From NCBI GenBank assembly GCA_011053245.1, contig DRGS01000103.1, forward strand, positions 1 through 27,891: a DNA stretch of 27,891 bases. Direction: 5' to 3'. The translations under genes were made by a program, and so were the position numbers. The DNA is from Phycisphaerales bacterium (GTDB taxonomy: Bacteria > Planctomycetota > Phycisphaerae > Sedimentisphaerales > Anaerohalosphaeraceae). Shown in pieces: positions 15,622 through 22,109 of this stretch (position 1 is the stretch's first letter; the number at the start of each line of letters is the position of its first letter). The notes beneath the pieces are model-generated. The model worked only from the letters and a program-made list of their open reading frames with translations. It was not told the DNA's origin and ran no database searches.

Positions 15622-16992
15622 TTATCTTTTTATCTGCCTGACGCACTCGGTAAATACGTCGCTTCGATGACGATAATTATCGAACATATCATAGCTGGCA
15701 CAAGCAGGGCTTAGCAGAACCACATCTCCGGGTTCGCTCAGGGCTGCTGCCGCGCCCACAGCTTCTGCCATCGAGGAAACGATTCGGACGCTTGTGTTTG
15801 CTTTGCCGGGATTTTCGCGCACGGTGCGGGCTATCGCTTCGGCAGTCTGACCGATCAGTACAGCCGCCTTTGCCTTAGCGGCAATGTGCTTTGCGAATTC
15901 GTCTAAGGACAGTTTCTTGTCATATCCGCCGGCGATAATTATTATCGGACTTTCAAATGCATCAAACGCAGCGATCGCGCTGTCGCCGGTAGTGGATATG
16001 GAGTCGTCATACCAGCGTGCGCCGTCGATCTGTACGACAAGTTCGAGACGGTTGGGCAGCGGTTCAAAGCCGGCGACCGATGCCGCAATGCTTTTTTCGC
16101 TAATCTTGAATTGATCCGCCACAGCCATTGCCGCCGCGAGATTGGAAAGGTTCATCCTGCCCGGCAGTTTGAACTGGGCTGCTATACTTTCCGGCACATC
16201 GTCAGCGGAAAAGCTAACGCACCGCCGCCCGGATTGCTTGCTGTAACGGTCAAACCATTGGCTGGTAATCTCGTCTTCGGCATTGAATATCGATACCGCC
16301 GGGTCATTGTCGCTTAGCCGCTGATACTTGAAGAGATTCTCTTTGGCGTTGCAATAGGACTCAAAGGTTCCGTGCCGGTCGAGGTGATTGGGCGTAAGGT
16401 TCGTAATTACCATTATATCACAAGCCGATTCGATGCGAGCCAACTGCTCTCCCTGGAAGCTGCTGATCTCAAGGACGACCAGGTCATTTTCGCCAATATC
16501 GTCCAAAATAGCAAGCAGGGGCCGGTTACCGATATTGCCCGCGAGGTGGACCGCTGCGTAATTTCGATCTTCGTCAATATTCTCCCGGAGCAGATGCGCG
16601 GTAAGGGCAGTAGTCGTACTCTTGCCATTGGAGCCGGTAATGCCAATTGTCCGGGAAGTAGTCAACTGGAAGAATATCTCGATCTGCGATGTTACCAGTT
16701 TGCCAGCATCGAGTGCGATATCGATGAACTTATTGGCAGGCGGCACAGCGGGGTTTACTATTATAATGTCGGAATTAGTGAAATCTTCTTCGACGTGGCC
16801 GCCGAGATGATATTCAATATCGTATTCTTTCAACGCTTCTAATGCCTCGCCGAGGCAGTCGCGGTCAGCTAGATCGGTGACGGTAACCCTTGCGCCGGAT
16901 TTGCAGGCGAATATCGCCGAGTCAAGGCCGCCGCCGAAGCGGCCAAGCCCCATAACGAGGACTTCTTTTTCACGAAAAAAACTTCTGTCCAT
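15622..16992 (-). CDS. murD: UDP-N-acetylmuramoyl-L-alanine:D-glutamate ligase
   Basis: Adds D-glutamate to UDP-MurNAc-L-alanine in peptidoglycan synthesis; cytoplasmic Mur ligase. The 456 residues show a Rossmann-like N-terminal domain (VLVMGLGRFGGG, 11-22), the ATP-binding GITGSNGKSTT at 117-127 with K124, the central-domain NLTPNHLDRHG near 204-214, and the C-terminal domain with GGYDKKLSLDEFA and LLSPACASYDMFDNYRHR. The last motif is specific to MurD. The start is ATG 16992, 27 bases after the pyrF stop; no strong ribosome binding site is seen, so coupling to pyrF is plausible. No other mur genes are nearby, which differs from the usual dcw cluster but is common in planctomycetes. Confidence 0.94.
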   Translation of the reverse strand: MDRSFFREKEVLVMGLGRFGGGLDSAIFACKSGARVTVTDLADRDCLGEALEALKEYDIEYHLGGHVEEDFTNSDIIIVNPAVPPANKFIDIALDAGKLVTSQIEIFFQLTTSRTIGITGSNGKSTTTALTAHLLRENIDEDRNYAAVHLAGNIGNRPLLAILDDIGENDLVVLEISSFQGEQLARIESACDIMVITNLTPNHLDRHGTFESYCNAKENLFKYQRLSDNDPAVSIFNAEDEITSQWFDRYSKQSGRRCVSFSADDVPESIAAQFKLPGRMNLSNLAAAMAVADQFKISEKSIAASVAGFEPLPNRLELVVQIDGARWYDDSISTTGDSAIAAFDAFESPIIIIAGGYDKKLSLDEFAKHIAAKAKAAVLIGQTAEAIARTVRENPGKANTSVRIVSSMAEAVGAAAALSEPGDVVLLSPACASYDMFDNYRHRSDVFTECVRQIKR

Positions 16993-17019
16993 ATCAATTT
17001 TCAGTCGTCATTAACAATA

Positions 17020-17961
17020 CTACTGTGCGGCTTTGGCGATCTCTACCTTGGCATCAATGACAGCTTGCTCGATACATTTTTCCCAGTCGTCGCCGAACTG
17101 TTCTATGTATTGCGGTTTTTCGTATGCGTAGATGATCGATCTGGACGAATTGATCAGTACGCCCATACCGTCCGGGTTGCGGAATCTAAGGCAATCGGCT
17201 GCGGTTGCTCCCTGCGAGCCATAGCCCGGAACCAGTATCCACACCTTGGAATATTTTTCGCGAAGCAGCGCACTTTCCTCAGGAGCCGTCCCGCCTATTA
17301 CCATGCCGACATTGCTGTAACCGCTCGAACCGATACTTTCGGGCTTATCCGCGATCCTGCCGACAACCTCCGCCAACTTCTGATACATCCTTACGCCGTC
17401 ACCATCGGCAAAATCCTGAATCTCCGCTGCGCTTGGGTTGCTTGCGCGTACCCAGACGAAGATGCCCTTGCCCTGTTCGGTGGCGACATCGGCAAACGGG
17501 ACTATCCCGTCTTCACCGGCAAAACCGTTTATAGTGATCGCATCGGGTGTGATGATATTCTCAAGCCCGACAAACTCCGGGTTCTGAAGATGTGCCTCGG
17601 CGTATGCCGATGCCGTGTGGCCTATGTCGCCGCGTTTGACATCGCCTATCACCTCGATACCGAGATCGTCGGCTTCGGATACCAGCGAGTAATAGGTCTC
17701 GACTCCCTCGGAGAGATACTTTTCAAAATAGGCGATATTGATCTTGACCGCCGGTACCAGCGGTGCTACGACCCTGACCGTCTTCGTGCAGAATTCAAAG
17801 ATCGCGTCGATCGCAGCCGACACGTCGAATTCGTCGTTCATACTCGGATGATTCCGTATCGCCGCGGGCAAGCGGCTGTATACAGGGTCAAGCCCAACTA
17901 TCAATGGTGTGTTCTTACTCTTTACCGCCTGACAGAGGCGGTCGCCGAAATGATTGGACAT
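17020..17961 (-). CDS. pyrF: Orotidine 5'-phosphate decarboxylase, type 2
   Basis: Last step of UMP synthesis. At 313 residues this is the longer type-2 PyrF (mycobacterial class) rather than the 230-residue E. coli class. Markers are IVGLDP at 21-26, AVKINIAYFE near 71-80, the catalytic tetrad segment GDVKRGDIG at 106-114 (D107, K109, D112), VWVRASNPSA, and the phosphate-binding end VPGYGSQGATAAD followed by NSSRSI. The start is ATG 17961 with GGGAG 7 bases upstream. It is the first gene of a minus-strand unit with murD. A palindrome and a promoter-like pair lie immediately upstream. Confidence 0.94.
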   Translation of the reverse strand: MSNHFGDRLCQAVKSKNTPLIVGLDPVYSRLPAAIRNHPSMNDEFDVSAAIDAIFEFCTKTVRVVAPLVPAVKINIAYFEKYLSEGVETYYSLVSEADDLGIEVIGDVKRGDIGHTASAYAEAHLQNPEFVGLENIITPDAITINGFAGEDGIVPFADVATEQGKGIFVWVRASNPSAAEIQDFADGDGVRMYQKLAEVVGRIADKPESIGSSGYSNVGMVIGGTAPEESALLREKYSKVWILVPGYGSQGATAADCLRFRNPDGMGVLINSSRSIIYAYEKPQYIEQFGDDWEKCIEQAVIDAKVEIAKAAQ

Positions 17962-17975
17962 CTTTAAGCTCCCTG

Positions 17976-18008
17976 AGTATAAGGCTTGGCAGGGTTAATG
18001 CCAAAGCC
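17976..18008 (-). promoter_or_regulatory. Promoter-like pair and palindrome upstream of pyrF
   Basis: Minus-strand TTGGCA (18004-17999), a 17-base spacer and TATACT (17981-17976), each one base from consensus. The predicted start would fall in or beside the pyrF ribosome binding site (17973-17969), so the leader would be very short. The -35 box is one arm of a dyad spanning 17983-18008: GGCTTGGCA and TGCCAAAGCC around GGGTTAA, with one bulged base. A repressor site overlapping the promoter is a reasonable reading. Confidence 0.4.
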
Positions 18009-18043
18009 AGCTAAAATTAACTTTTATCAAACGATTAAGTCAC

Positions 18044-18049
18044 TATAAT
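18044..18049 (+). promoter_or_regulatory. Possible -10 element for the membrane-anchored gene
   Basis: A perfect TATAAT on the plus strand, 49 bases before the TTG start at 18098. The -35 region (TTTTAT near 18022) is weak, so this is tentative. Confidence 0.3.
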
Positions 18050-18097
18050 CAGATTGACCCTTTTAGCAAGAGGCATTTTTCTTATTAAAGGCATATT

Positions 18098-18778
18098 TTG
18101 AAAATACTGTCAAAAAAAATAAATAGCTCAAAGCTTCGTCTGGTCGCAATTGTGATGGTAGTTGCCGTTTCTCTCGCGGTTGCCGTAGCGTTCATGTTCA
18201 TGCGGACACCTGCAAGGTACAAACCCGCCCATCCGGAAAATGCCGACAAGGTCAGCCCTTACCTTACGAATTACCTCGCCCCGGAAATTTACAACAACGT
18301 CCAGTTGGACGCCCCTTTCGACCTGATAATCACAGAGGAGGGTCTAAATGACATCATTGCTCGCGATATCTGGCCGCAAAAGGCAGGCGGCGACAATTTT
18401 TACGCACCCTCCGTGGCATTTGAAAATGGAACCATCTACCTGATGGGCAAGGTTAATTACAGCCGTTTGCCGGTGGTTATGACCATTGTAGCCAGGGCCA
18501 AACTGAACCCTGACGGCAAAATTCAGATAAATATCGAGACCATAAAAGCAGGGATCGTCGATATTACGCCCTTTGCGATGGGGCGAGCGGAAGGAATATT
18601 GACGGACCGGGTAAAAGACGCCGGTGACCGGTCATGGCTGGCTGATTTGTCGGATGCCCTGATGAAAAACGCACCTATTGATCCGATATTTACGGTTTCG
18701 GCACACAAAAGACAAGTCAGACTAACCGCGATCAAGATTCAAGAGGATGTACTGACACTTACCCTGAAACCCCAATAG
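18098..18778 (+). CDS. Membrane-anchored protein of unknown function
   Basis: 226 residues. A basic N-terminus (MKILSKKINSSKLR) leads into one membrane segment at about 15-35; the remaining 190 residues would face outside the cytoplasm. The body starts with a helix (NADKVSPYLTNYLAPEIYN), then LIITEEGLNDIIARDIW, a strand pair FYAPSVAFENGTIYLMGKV, and NPDGKIQINIETIKAG. This order of one anchor, a short helical segment and a dG-x-IYL-x-G strand block resembles DUF2140/YpmS-like extracellular domains, but I cannot claim homology. The start is TTG 18098 with AAAGG 6 bases upstream; no in-frame ATG gives a better N-terminus. It is divergent from pyrF and seems to be a single-gene unit, with a terminator-like hairpin 146 bases after its stop. 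Confidence 0.7.
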   Translation: MKILSKKINSSKLRLVAIVMVVAVSLAVAVAFMFMRTPARYKPAHPENADKVSPYLTNYLAPEIYNNVQLDAPFDLIITEEGLNDIIARDIWPQKAGGDNFYAPSVAFENGTIYLMGKVNYSRLPVVMTIVARAKLNPDGKIQINIETIKAGIVDITPFAMGRAEGILTDRVKDAGDRSWLADLSDALMKNAPIDPIFTVSAHKRQVRLTAIKIQEDVLTLTLKPQ

Positions 18779-18795
18779 TGAGGAATTTTGCGCAT

Positions 18796-18830
18796 AAAAA
18801 AAGAGCGGTGCGAAGGAGGGCACACCGCTC
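18796..18830 (-). terminator. Strong hairpin with minus-strand T-tract
   Basis: GAGCGGTG (18803-18810) and CACCGCTC (18823-18830) form a perfect 8-base stem with a 12-base loop. Seven A (18796-18802) precede it on the plus strand, so on the minus strand it is a textbook terminator, yet no minus-strand gene lies immediately upstream. On the plus strand TAAAAAA follows, so it would not be an intrinsic terminator for the gene ending at 18778. The loop reads GAAGGAGGG on the plus strand and CCCTCCTTC on the minus strand. Confidence 0.6.
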
Positions 18831-18923
18831 TAAAAAATGTAACGTGTCATGAAAAATATCATTCTTGGAGGAGATGACGATTTCATTATTCGCTTTCTAA
18901 CCACTATACGCCAGCTAAGCAGC

Positions 18924-18957
18924 CAGGTTCGAAAAAACCTGAAATTTTCTTTTTTTT
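18924..18957 (+). terminator. Terminator-like hairpin before the PPC-domain gene
   Basis: CAGGTT (18924-18929) and AACCTG (18936-18941) form a 6-base stem with a 6-base loop, followed after three A by TTTTCTTTTTTTT (18945-18957). It is properly oriented to end the plus-strand transcript of the membrane-anchored gene. The stem is short, so efficiency is uncertain. The gap 18779-19025 contains this hairpin, the one at 18803-18830 and a possible promoter. Confidence 0.5.
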
Positions 18958-18986
18958 GTGCATTAAAAGCTGTTCTCGTGTAGAAT
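18956..18986 (+). promoter_or_regulatory. Possible promoter of the PPC-proAB unit
   Basis: TTGTGC (18956-18961), a 19-base spacer and TAGAAT (18981-18986) lie about 40 bases before the start at 19026. The spacing is long, so confidence is low. Confidence 0.25.
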
Positions 18987-19025
18987 CACATTAAATATCA
19001 ATAAGAGATGGTCAGGAGTATAGAA

Positions 19026-19463
19026 ATGGAATATCAAATTGGCAGAACGGGTCGGGTAATTGTTATGCGGCTCGGTGAAGGCGAGAATCTCTACGAGTCG
19101 ATAGAGTCACTGGCGAAAAAGGAAAACGTTCGCTCGGCGGCGGTCTTTATCACCGGCGGCCTTAGAAAGGCAAGCGTCGTCGTGGGCCCCAAGCAGGAAA
19201 AACCGAAGATCGTCGGCGATTTCAGGGACTTTACCGGTCCCGGAGAAACCCTCGGCGTTGGAACGCTTTACTCCGATGAAGACGGCCCGAAGATGCACCT
19301 TCACGCCGCAATGGGTAGAGGCGACGAGGTCGTGGTCGGCTGTCCGCGCGGCGGAGCCGATGTATTCCTCGTAATGGAAATAACGATAATCGAGATCGAG
19401 GGCATAACCGCAGCCAGAACAATGGATGACGCCTCCGGCGTAAAACTGCTAAAACTCGGTTGA
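19026..19463 (+). CDS. PPC/DUF296-domain protein
   Basis: A 145-residue protein made of a single PPC (DUF296) domain. It shows the opening GRVIVMRLGEGENLYESIESLAK, the alternation AAVFITGGLRKASVVVG, and the core MHLHAAMGRGDEVVVG followed by VFLVMEITIIEI. In plants this domain is joined to AT-hooks, whereas bacterial stand-alone forms are trimers with a metal site formed by histidines such as the HLH here; their role is unsettled. The start is ATG 19026, because AGGAG lies 7 bases upstream; an earlier in-frame ATG at 19008 has none. It is 23 bases before proA, so it is probably co-transcribed with proAB. A link to proline synthesis is only contextual. Confidence 0.8.
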   Translation: MEYQIGRTGRVIVMRLGEGENLYESIESLAKKENVRSAAVFITGGLRKASVVVGPKQEKPKIVGDFRDFTGPGETLGVGTLYSDEDGPKMHLHAAMGRGDEVVVGCPRGGADVFLVMEITIIEIEGITAARTMDDASGVKLLKLG

Positions 19464-19486
19464 TCAAAAACTGTAATGGAGTTGCA

Positions 19487-20782
19487 ATGAGTACCTTGGA
19501 AACAGCCGTAGCGGCGCGTACCGCTTCGATAAAAACAGCCGCGATAAAAAGCGATGTCAAAAATTCCGCTTTAGCGGCGATCGCTGCGGCTCTTAGAGAA
19601 AATTCCGACGCGATAATCGCCGCCAACAGTACGGACATCGCCAATGCGGAAAAAGAAAATCTTGGTACGCCGCTCCTCAAGCGTCTAAAGTTTGACACCG
19701 CTAAGATCGAAGATGTCTGCGCAGGTCTCGAAAGCCTCATCAAACTCGACGACCCCGTAGGACAAACGCTAAGCGCTACCGAACTTGATACGCATCTGGA
19801 GCTTTACAAGGTAAGCTGTCCGATAGGCGTTATCGGGGTGGTCTTCGAATCGCGTCCCGATGCCCTCGTTCAGATATCGGCTCTGTGTCTAAAGAGCGGC
19901 AACGCCGTACTGTTAAAAGGCGGCAGCGAAGCCGTCGAGACCAACCGCGCACTTGCCCGCATCATAACCGACGCAAGCGTACAGGCAGGGATACCCGCCG
20001 GGTGGCTTGGCCTGCTCGAAACGCGCTCTGACGTCGCTGAAATGCTGAACATGGACAAATACATCGACCTTATCGTCCCCCGCGGCAGCAACGAGTTCGT
20101 CCAGTACATTATGAGCAATACGAACATCGCCGTCCTCGGCCACGCCGACGGTATATGTCACGTCTATATTGATTCCCAAGCCGATATAGATATGGCCGTC
20201 GATATCGCCGTAGACTCCAAGTGCCAGTATTGTGCCGTCTGCAACGCAATGGAAACGTTGCTGGTCCATAGCGGCATCGCGGAAAAATTCCTCCCGCAGG
20301 TCGAATCTATTCTCAAGGAGCAAAATGTAGAGATTCGCGGTTGTGACAGGACGCGGCAAATAATCGATGTAAGCAAGGCTACCCCACAGGATTGGGCCAC
20401 CGAATATCTCGATCTTATCCTTTCGATAAAAGTCGTAGATTCACTCGACGACGCCATAGAGCATATCAACACTTACGGTTCCGGCCATACCGACGCCATC
20501 GTTACAAGTGACAAAGCTGCCGCCGCAAAGTTTATGGACCTCGTAGACTCCGCCGACGTACTCTGCAACTGTAGCACACGTTTCAGCGACGGCTTCCGTT
20601 TCGGCCTTGGCGCAGAGGTCGGCATAAGCACGAACAAAATACACGCCCGCGGCCCCGTCGGTCTCGAAGGCCTGCTCATCTATAAATACCGCCTCATCGG
20701 CAACGGACACATCGTAAAAAACTACGCCGACGGCGAAAAAACATTTACACATACGCCACTCAATAAGGATTTCAAACTGTAA
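19487..20782 (+). CDS. proA: Glutamate-5-semialdehyde dehydrogenase (gamma-glutamyl phosphate reductase)
   Basis: Reduces gamma-glutamyl phosphate with NADPH to glutamate semialdehyde, the second step of proline synthesis. The 431 residues are close to the family length. The aldehyde-dehydrogenase-type fold is marked by CPIGVIGVVFESRPDAL, LKGGSEAVETNRAL and VPRGSNEFV, and by the catalytic cysteine C252 in the segment VCNAMETLL. The C-terminal part has GSGHTDAIVT, NCSTRFSDGFRFGLGAEVGIST and HARGPVGLEGL. The start is ATG 19487, with GGAG 5 bases upstream; an upstream in-frame ATT at 19463 is less likely. It overlaps proB by one base (TAATG), so translation is coupled and the two enzymes, which hand over a labile intermediate, are made together. 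Confidence 0.95.
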   Translation: MSTLETAVAARTASIKTAAIKSDVKNSALAAIAAALRENSDAIIAANSTDIANAEKENLGTPLLKRLKFDTAKIEDVCAGLESLIKLDDPVGQTLSATELDTHLELYKVSCPIGVIGVVFESRPDALVQISALCLKSGNAVLLKGGSEAVETNRALARIITDASVQAGIPAGWLGLLETRSDVAEMLNMDKYIDLIVPRGSNEFVQYIMSNTNIAVLGHADGICHVYIDSQADIDMAVDIAVDSKCQYCAVCNAMETLLVHSGIAEKFLPQVESILKEQNVEIRGCDRTRQIIDVSKATPQDWATEYLDLILSIKVVDSLDDAIEHINTYGSGHTDAIVTSDKAAAAKFMDLVDSADVLCNCSTRFSDGFRFGLGAEVGISTNKIHARGPVGLEGLLIYKYRLIGNGHIVKNYADGEKTFTHTPLNKDFKL

Positions 20783-21882
20783 TGCGAAATTTCGACAAAG
20801 CCAAACGAATAGTCGTAAAGATCGGGACCAATACGCTCAGCAAGGATGGCAGCGTTGACGCCGCGTATGTGCGCCAGATCGCGAAACAGATCGCTGCGTT
20901 ATTGGCTCAGGGCAGACAGGTCGTTATCGTAAGCAGCGGCGCCATCGGCATGGGAGCGGGCCTCCTGAATATCGCAGGAGCCGTACAGGATATGAAAATG
21001 AGGCAAGCCTGCGCCGCCATCGGGCAACCCCTTCTGATGCAGGAGTACCGCAAAGCATTTTCGAAGCACGACATCACGGTCGCCCAGGTACTGCTCACCG
21101 CTGAGGTTCTTGACAATCGCAAGACGTATCTTAATCTCCGCAATTCGGTAGAGACGCTTTTGAAGCTGGGCGCCGTCCCCGTGCTAAACGAAAATGACTG
21201 CGTCGCGACCGACGAGATCGGTTCGGCATTCGGCGACAATGACAAATTAAGCGCACTGGTTGCAAGCAAGATAGATGCCGATCTGCTGATAATGTTAAGC
21301 GATATTGACGCCCTTTACGACAAGGACCCCCGCAAATACAAAGACGCTCTGCCCATCAAAGCCGTTTACGAAATCACAGAAGATATCGAAAAAAACGCGG
21401 GCAAAAAAGGGAGTAAGCACGCTACCGGCGGGATGAAAACAAAGATAGAAGCCGCGAAAATCGCTTCTTACGCCGGCTGCCGGATAGTCCTTGCAGGCGG
21501 CAGGCAAAAAAACGTCATCGACAGGATAATCGCCGGCGAAGATCTCGGAACCGTTTTCATGCCCCGGCGAAAACTCGGCAATCGTGCCAGATGGATACTC
21601 AACAGCAAACCAGAAGGGACCGTCAGGATCGACGAAGGAGCGGTAAAAGCCCTTGCCGGACGAAAAAGCCTCCTGCCAAGCGGCATCGTATCAGTCGAAG
21701 GAACCTTTAGTGCCGGTGCAGTGGTCATGCTCAACGAAGCGGCCAAAGCGGTAAGCAGTTTTAGCAGCACAGAGCTGCAAACCCTTGCCGGTAAGCACAG
21801 CCGCGAGATAAGAGATATCCTGGGCCCCGAACGAAAAGACGTCGTAGCTGTCCCAGAGGACATCGTTTTCCTCGACTATTGA
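20782..21882 (+). CDS. proB: Glutamate 5-kinase with PUA domain
   Basis: Phosphorylates glutamate to gamma-glutamyl phosphate, the first and feedback-controlled step of proline synthesis. The 366 residues match the two-domain E. coli form (367). An amino-acid-kinase domain (about 1-255) has VVKIGTNTL, VSSGAIGMGAG, NENDCVATDE, FGDNDKLSALVA and HATGGMKTKIEAA. A PUA domain (about 275-355) shows RWILNSKPEGTVRIDEGA and LLPSGIVSVEGTF. The ATG overlaps the proA stop. The gene order PPC-proA-proB is the reverse of the usual proBA order. It is followed 56 bases later by tRNA-Leu. Confidence 0.95.
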   Translation: MRNFDKAKRIVVKIGTNTLSKDGSVDAAYVRQIAKQIAALLAQGRQVVIVSSGAIGMGAGLLNIAGAVQDMKMRQACAAIGQPLLMQEYRKAFSKHDITVAQVLLTAEVLDNRKTYLNLRNSVETLLKLGAVPVLNENDCVATDEIGSAFGDNDKLSALVASKIDADLLIMLSDIDALYDKDPRKYKDALPIKAVYEITEDIEKNAGKKGSKHATGGMKTKIEAAKIASYAGCRIVLAGGRQKNVIDRIIAGEDLGTVFMPRRKLGNRARWILNSKPEGTVRIDEGAVKALAGRKSLLPSGIVSVEGTFSAGAVVMLNEAAKAVSSFSSTELQTLAGKHSREIRDILGPERKDVVAVPEDIVFLDY

Positions 21883-21895
21883 TCTGATTTTGCCC

Positions 21896-21924
21896 TTGAC
21901 GAGACGCTCAGGCTCGTTTATCAT
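21896..21924 (+). promoter_or_regulatory. tRNA-Leu promoter
   Basis: TTGACG (21896-21901), a 17-base spacer and TATCAT (21919-21924), with transcription expected near 21931, about 8 bases before the mature tRNA. ACGAG (21899-21903) and CTCGT (21913-21917) form a short dyad inside the spacer. The position and spacing are those expected for a tRNA promoter. Confidence 0.6.
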
Positions 21925-21938
21925 ATAACTTAACATAA

Positions 21939-22022
21939 GCCGGAGTGGCGGAATTGGCAGACGCGCGGGATTCAAAATCCCGTGGCCGCAAGGTCGTGTG
22001 GGTTCAAGTCCCACCTCCGGTA
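21939..22022 (+). tRNA. tRNA-Leu (anticodon CAA)
   Basis: The 84 bases fold as a class II tRNA. The acceptor GCCGGAG pairs with CTCCGGT (G1-U72 wobble), the D-arm contains GGCGGAATTGGCAGACG, and the anticodon stem CGGGA/TCCCG carries the loop TTCAAAA with anticodon CAA at 21973-21975. A long variable arm (around TGGCCGCAAGGTCGT) is followed by the T-arm GTGGGTTCAAGTCCCAC. The discriminator base is A. CCA is not encoded and must be added. It reads UUG codons. Confidence 0.96.
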
Positions 22023-22109
22023 TTACCCGTGAAAACAGCAAATTTCAAGTTTATCCGTGTGCTGAGATACTAAACGGGCGGACGGACATTTAGTGAAAGA
22101 TGCAGAAAT

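Noticed and set aside
17065..17967. 300-codon plus-strand open frame opposite pyrF
   Set aside because: Mirrors pyrF almost exactly; no domain signature, rich in R, Y and C as expected for a shadow.
18849..18983. 44-residue plus-strand frame beginning MKNIILGGDDDF
   Set aside because: No ribosome binding site, and it runs through the terminator-like hairpin and its T-tract.
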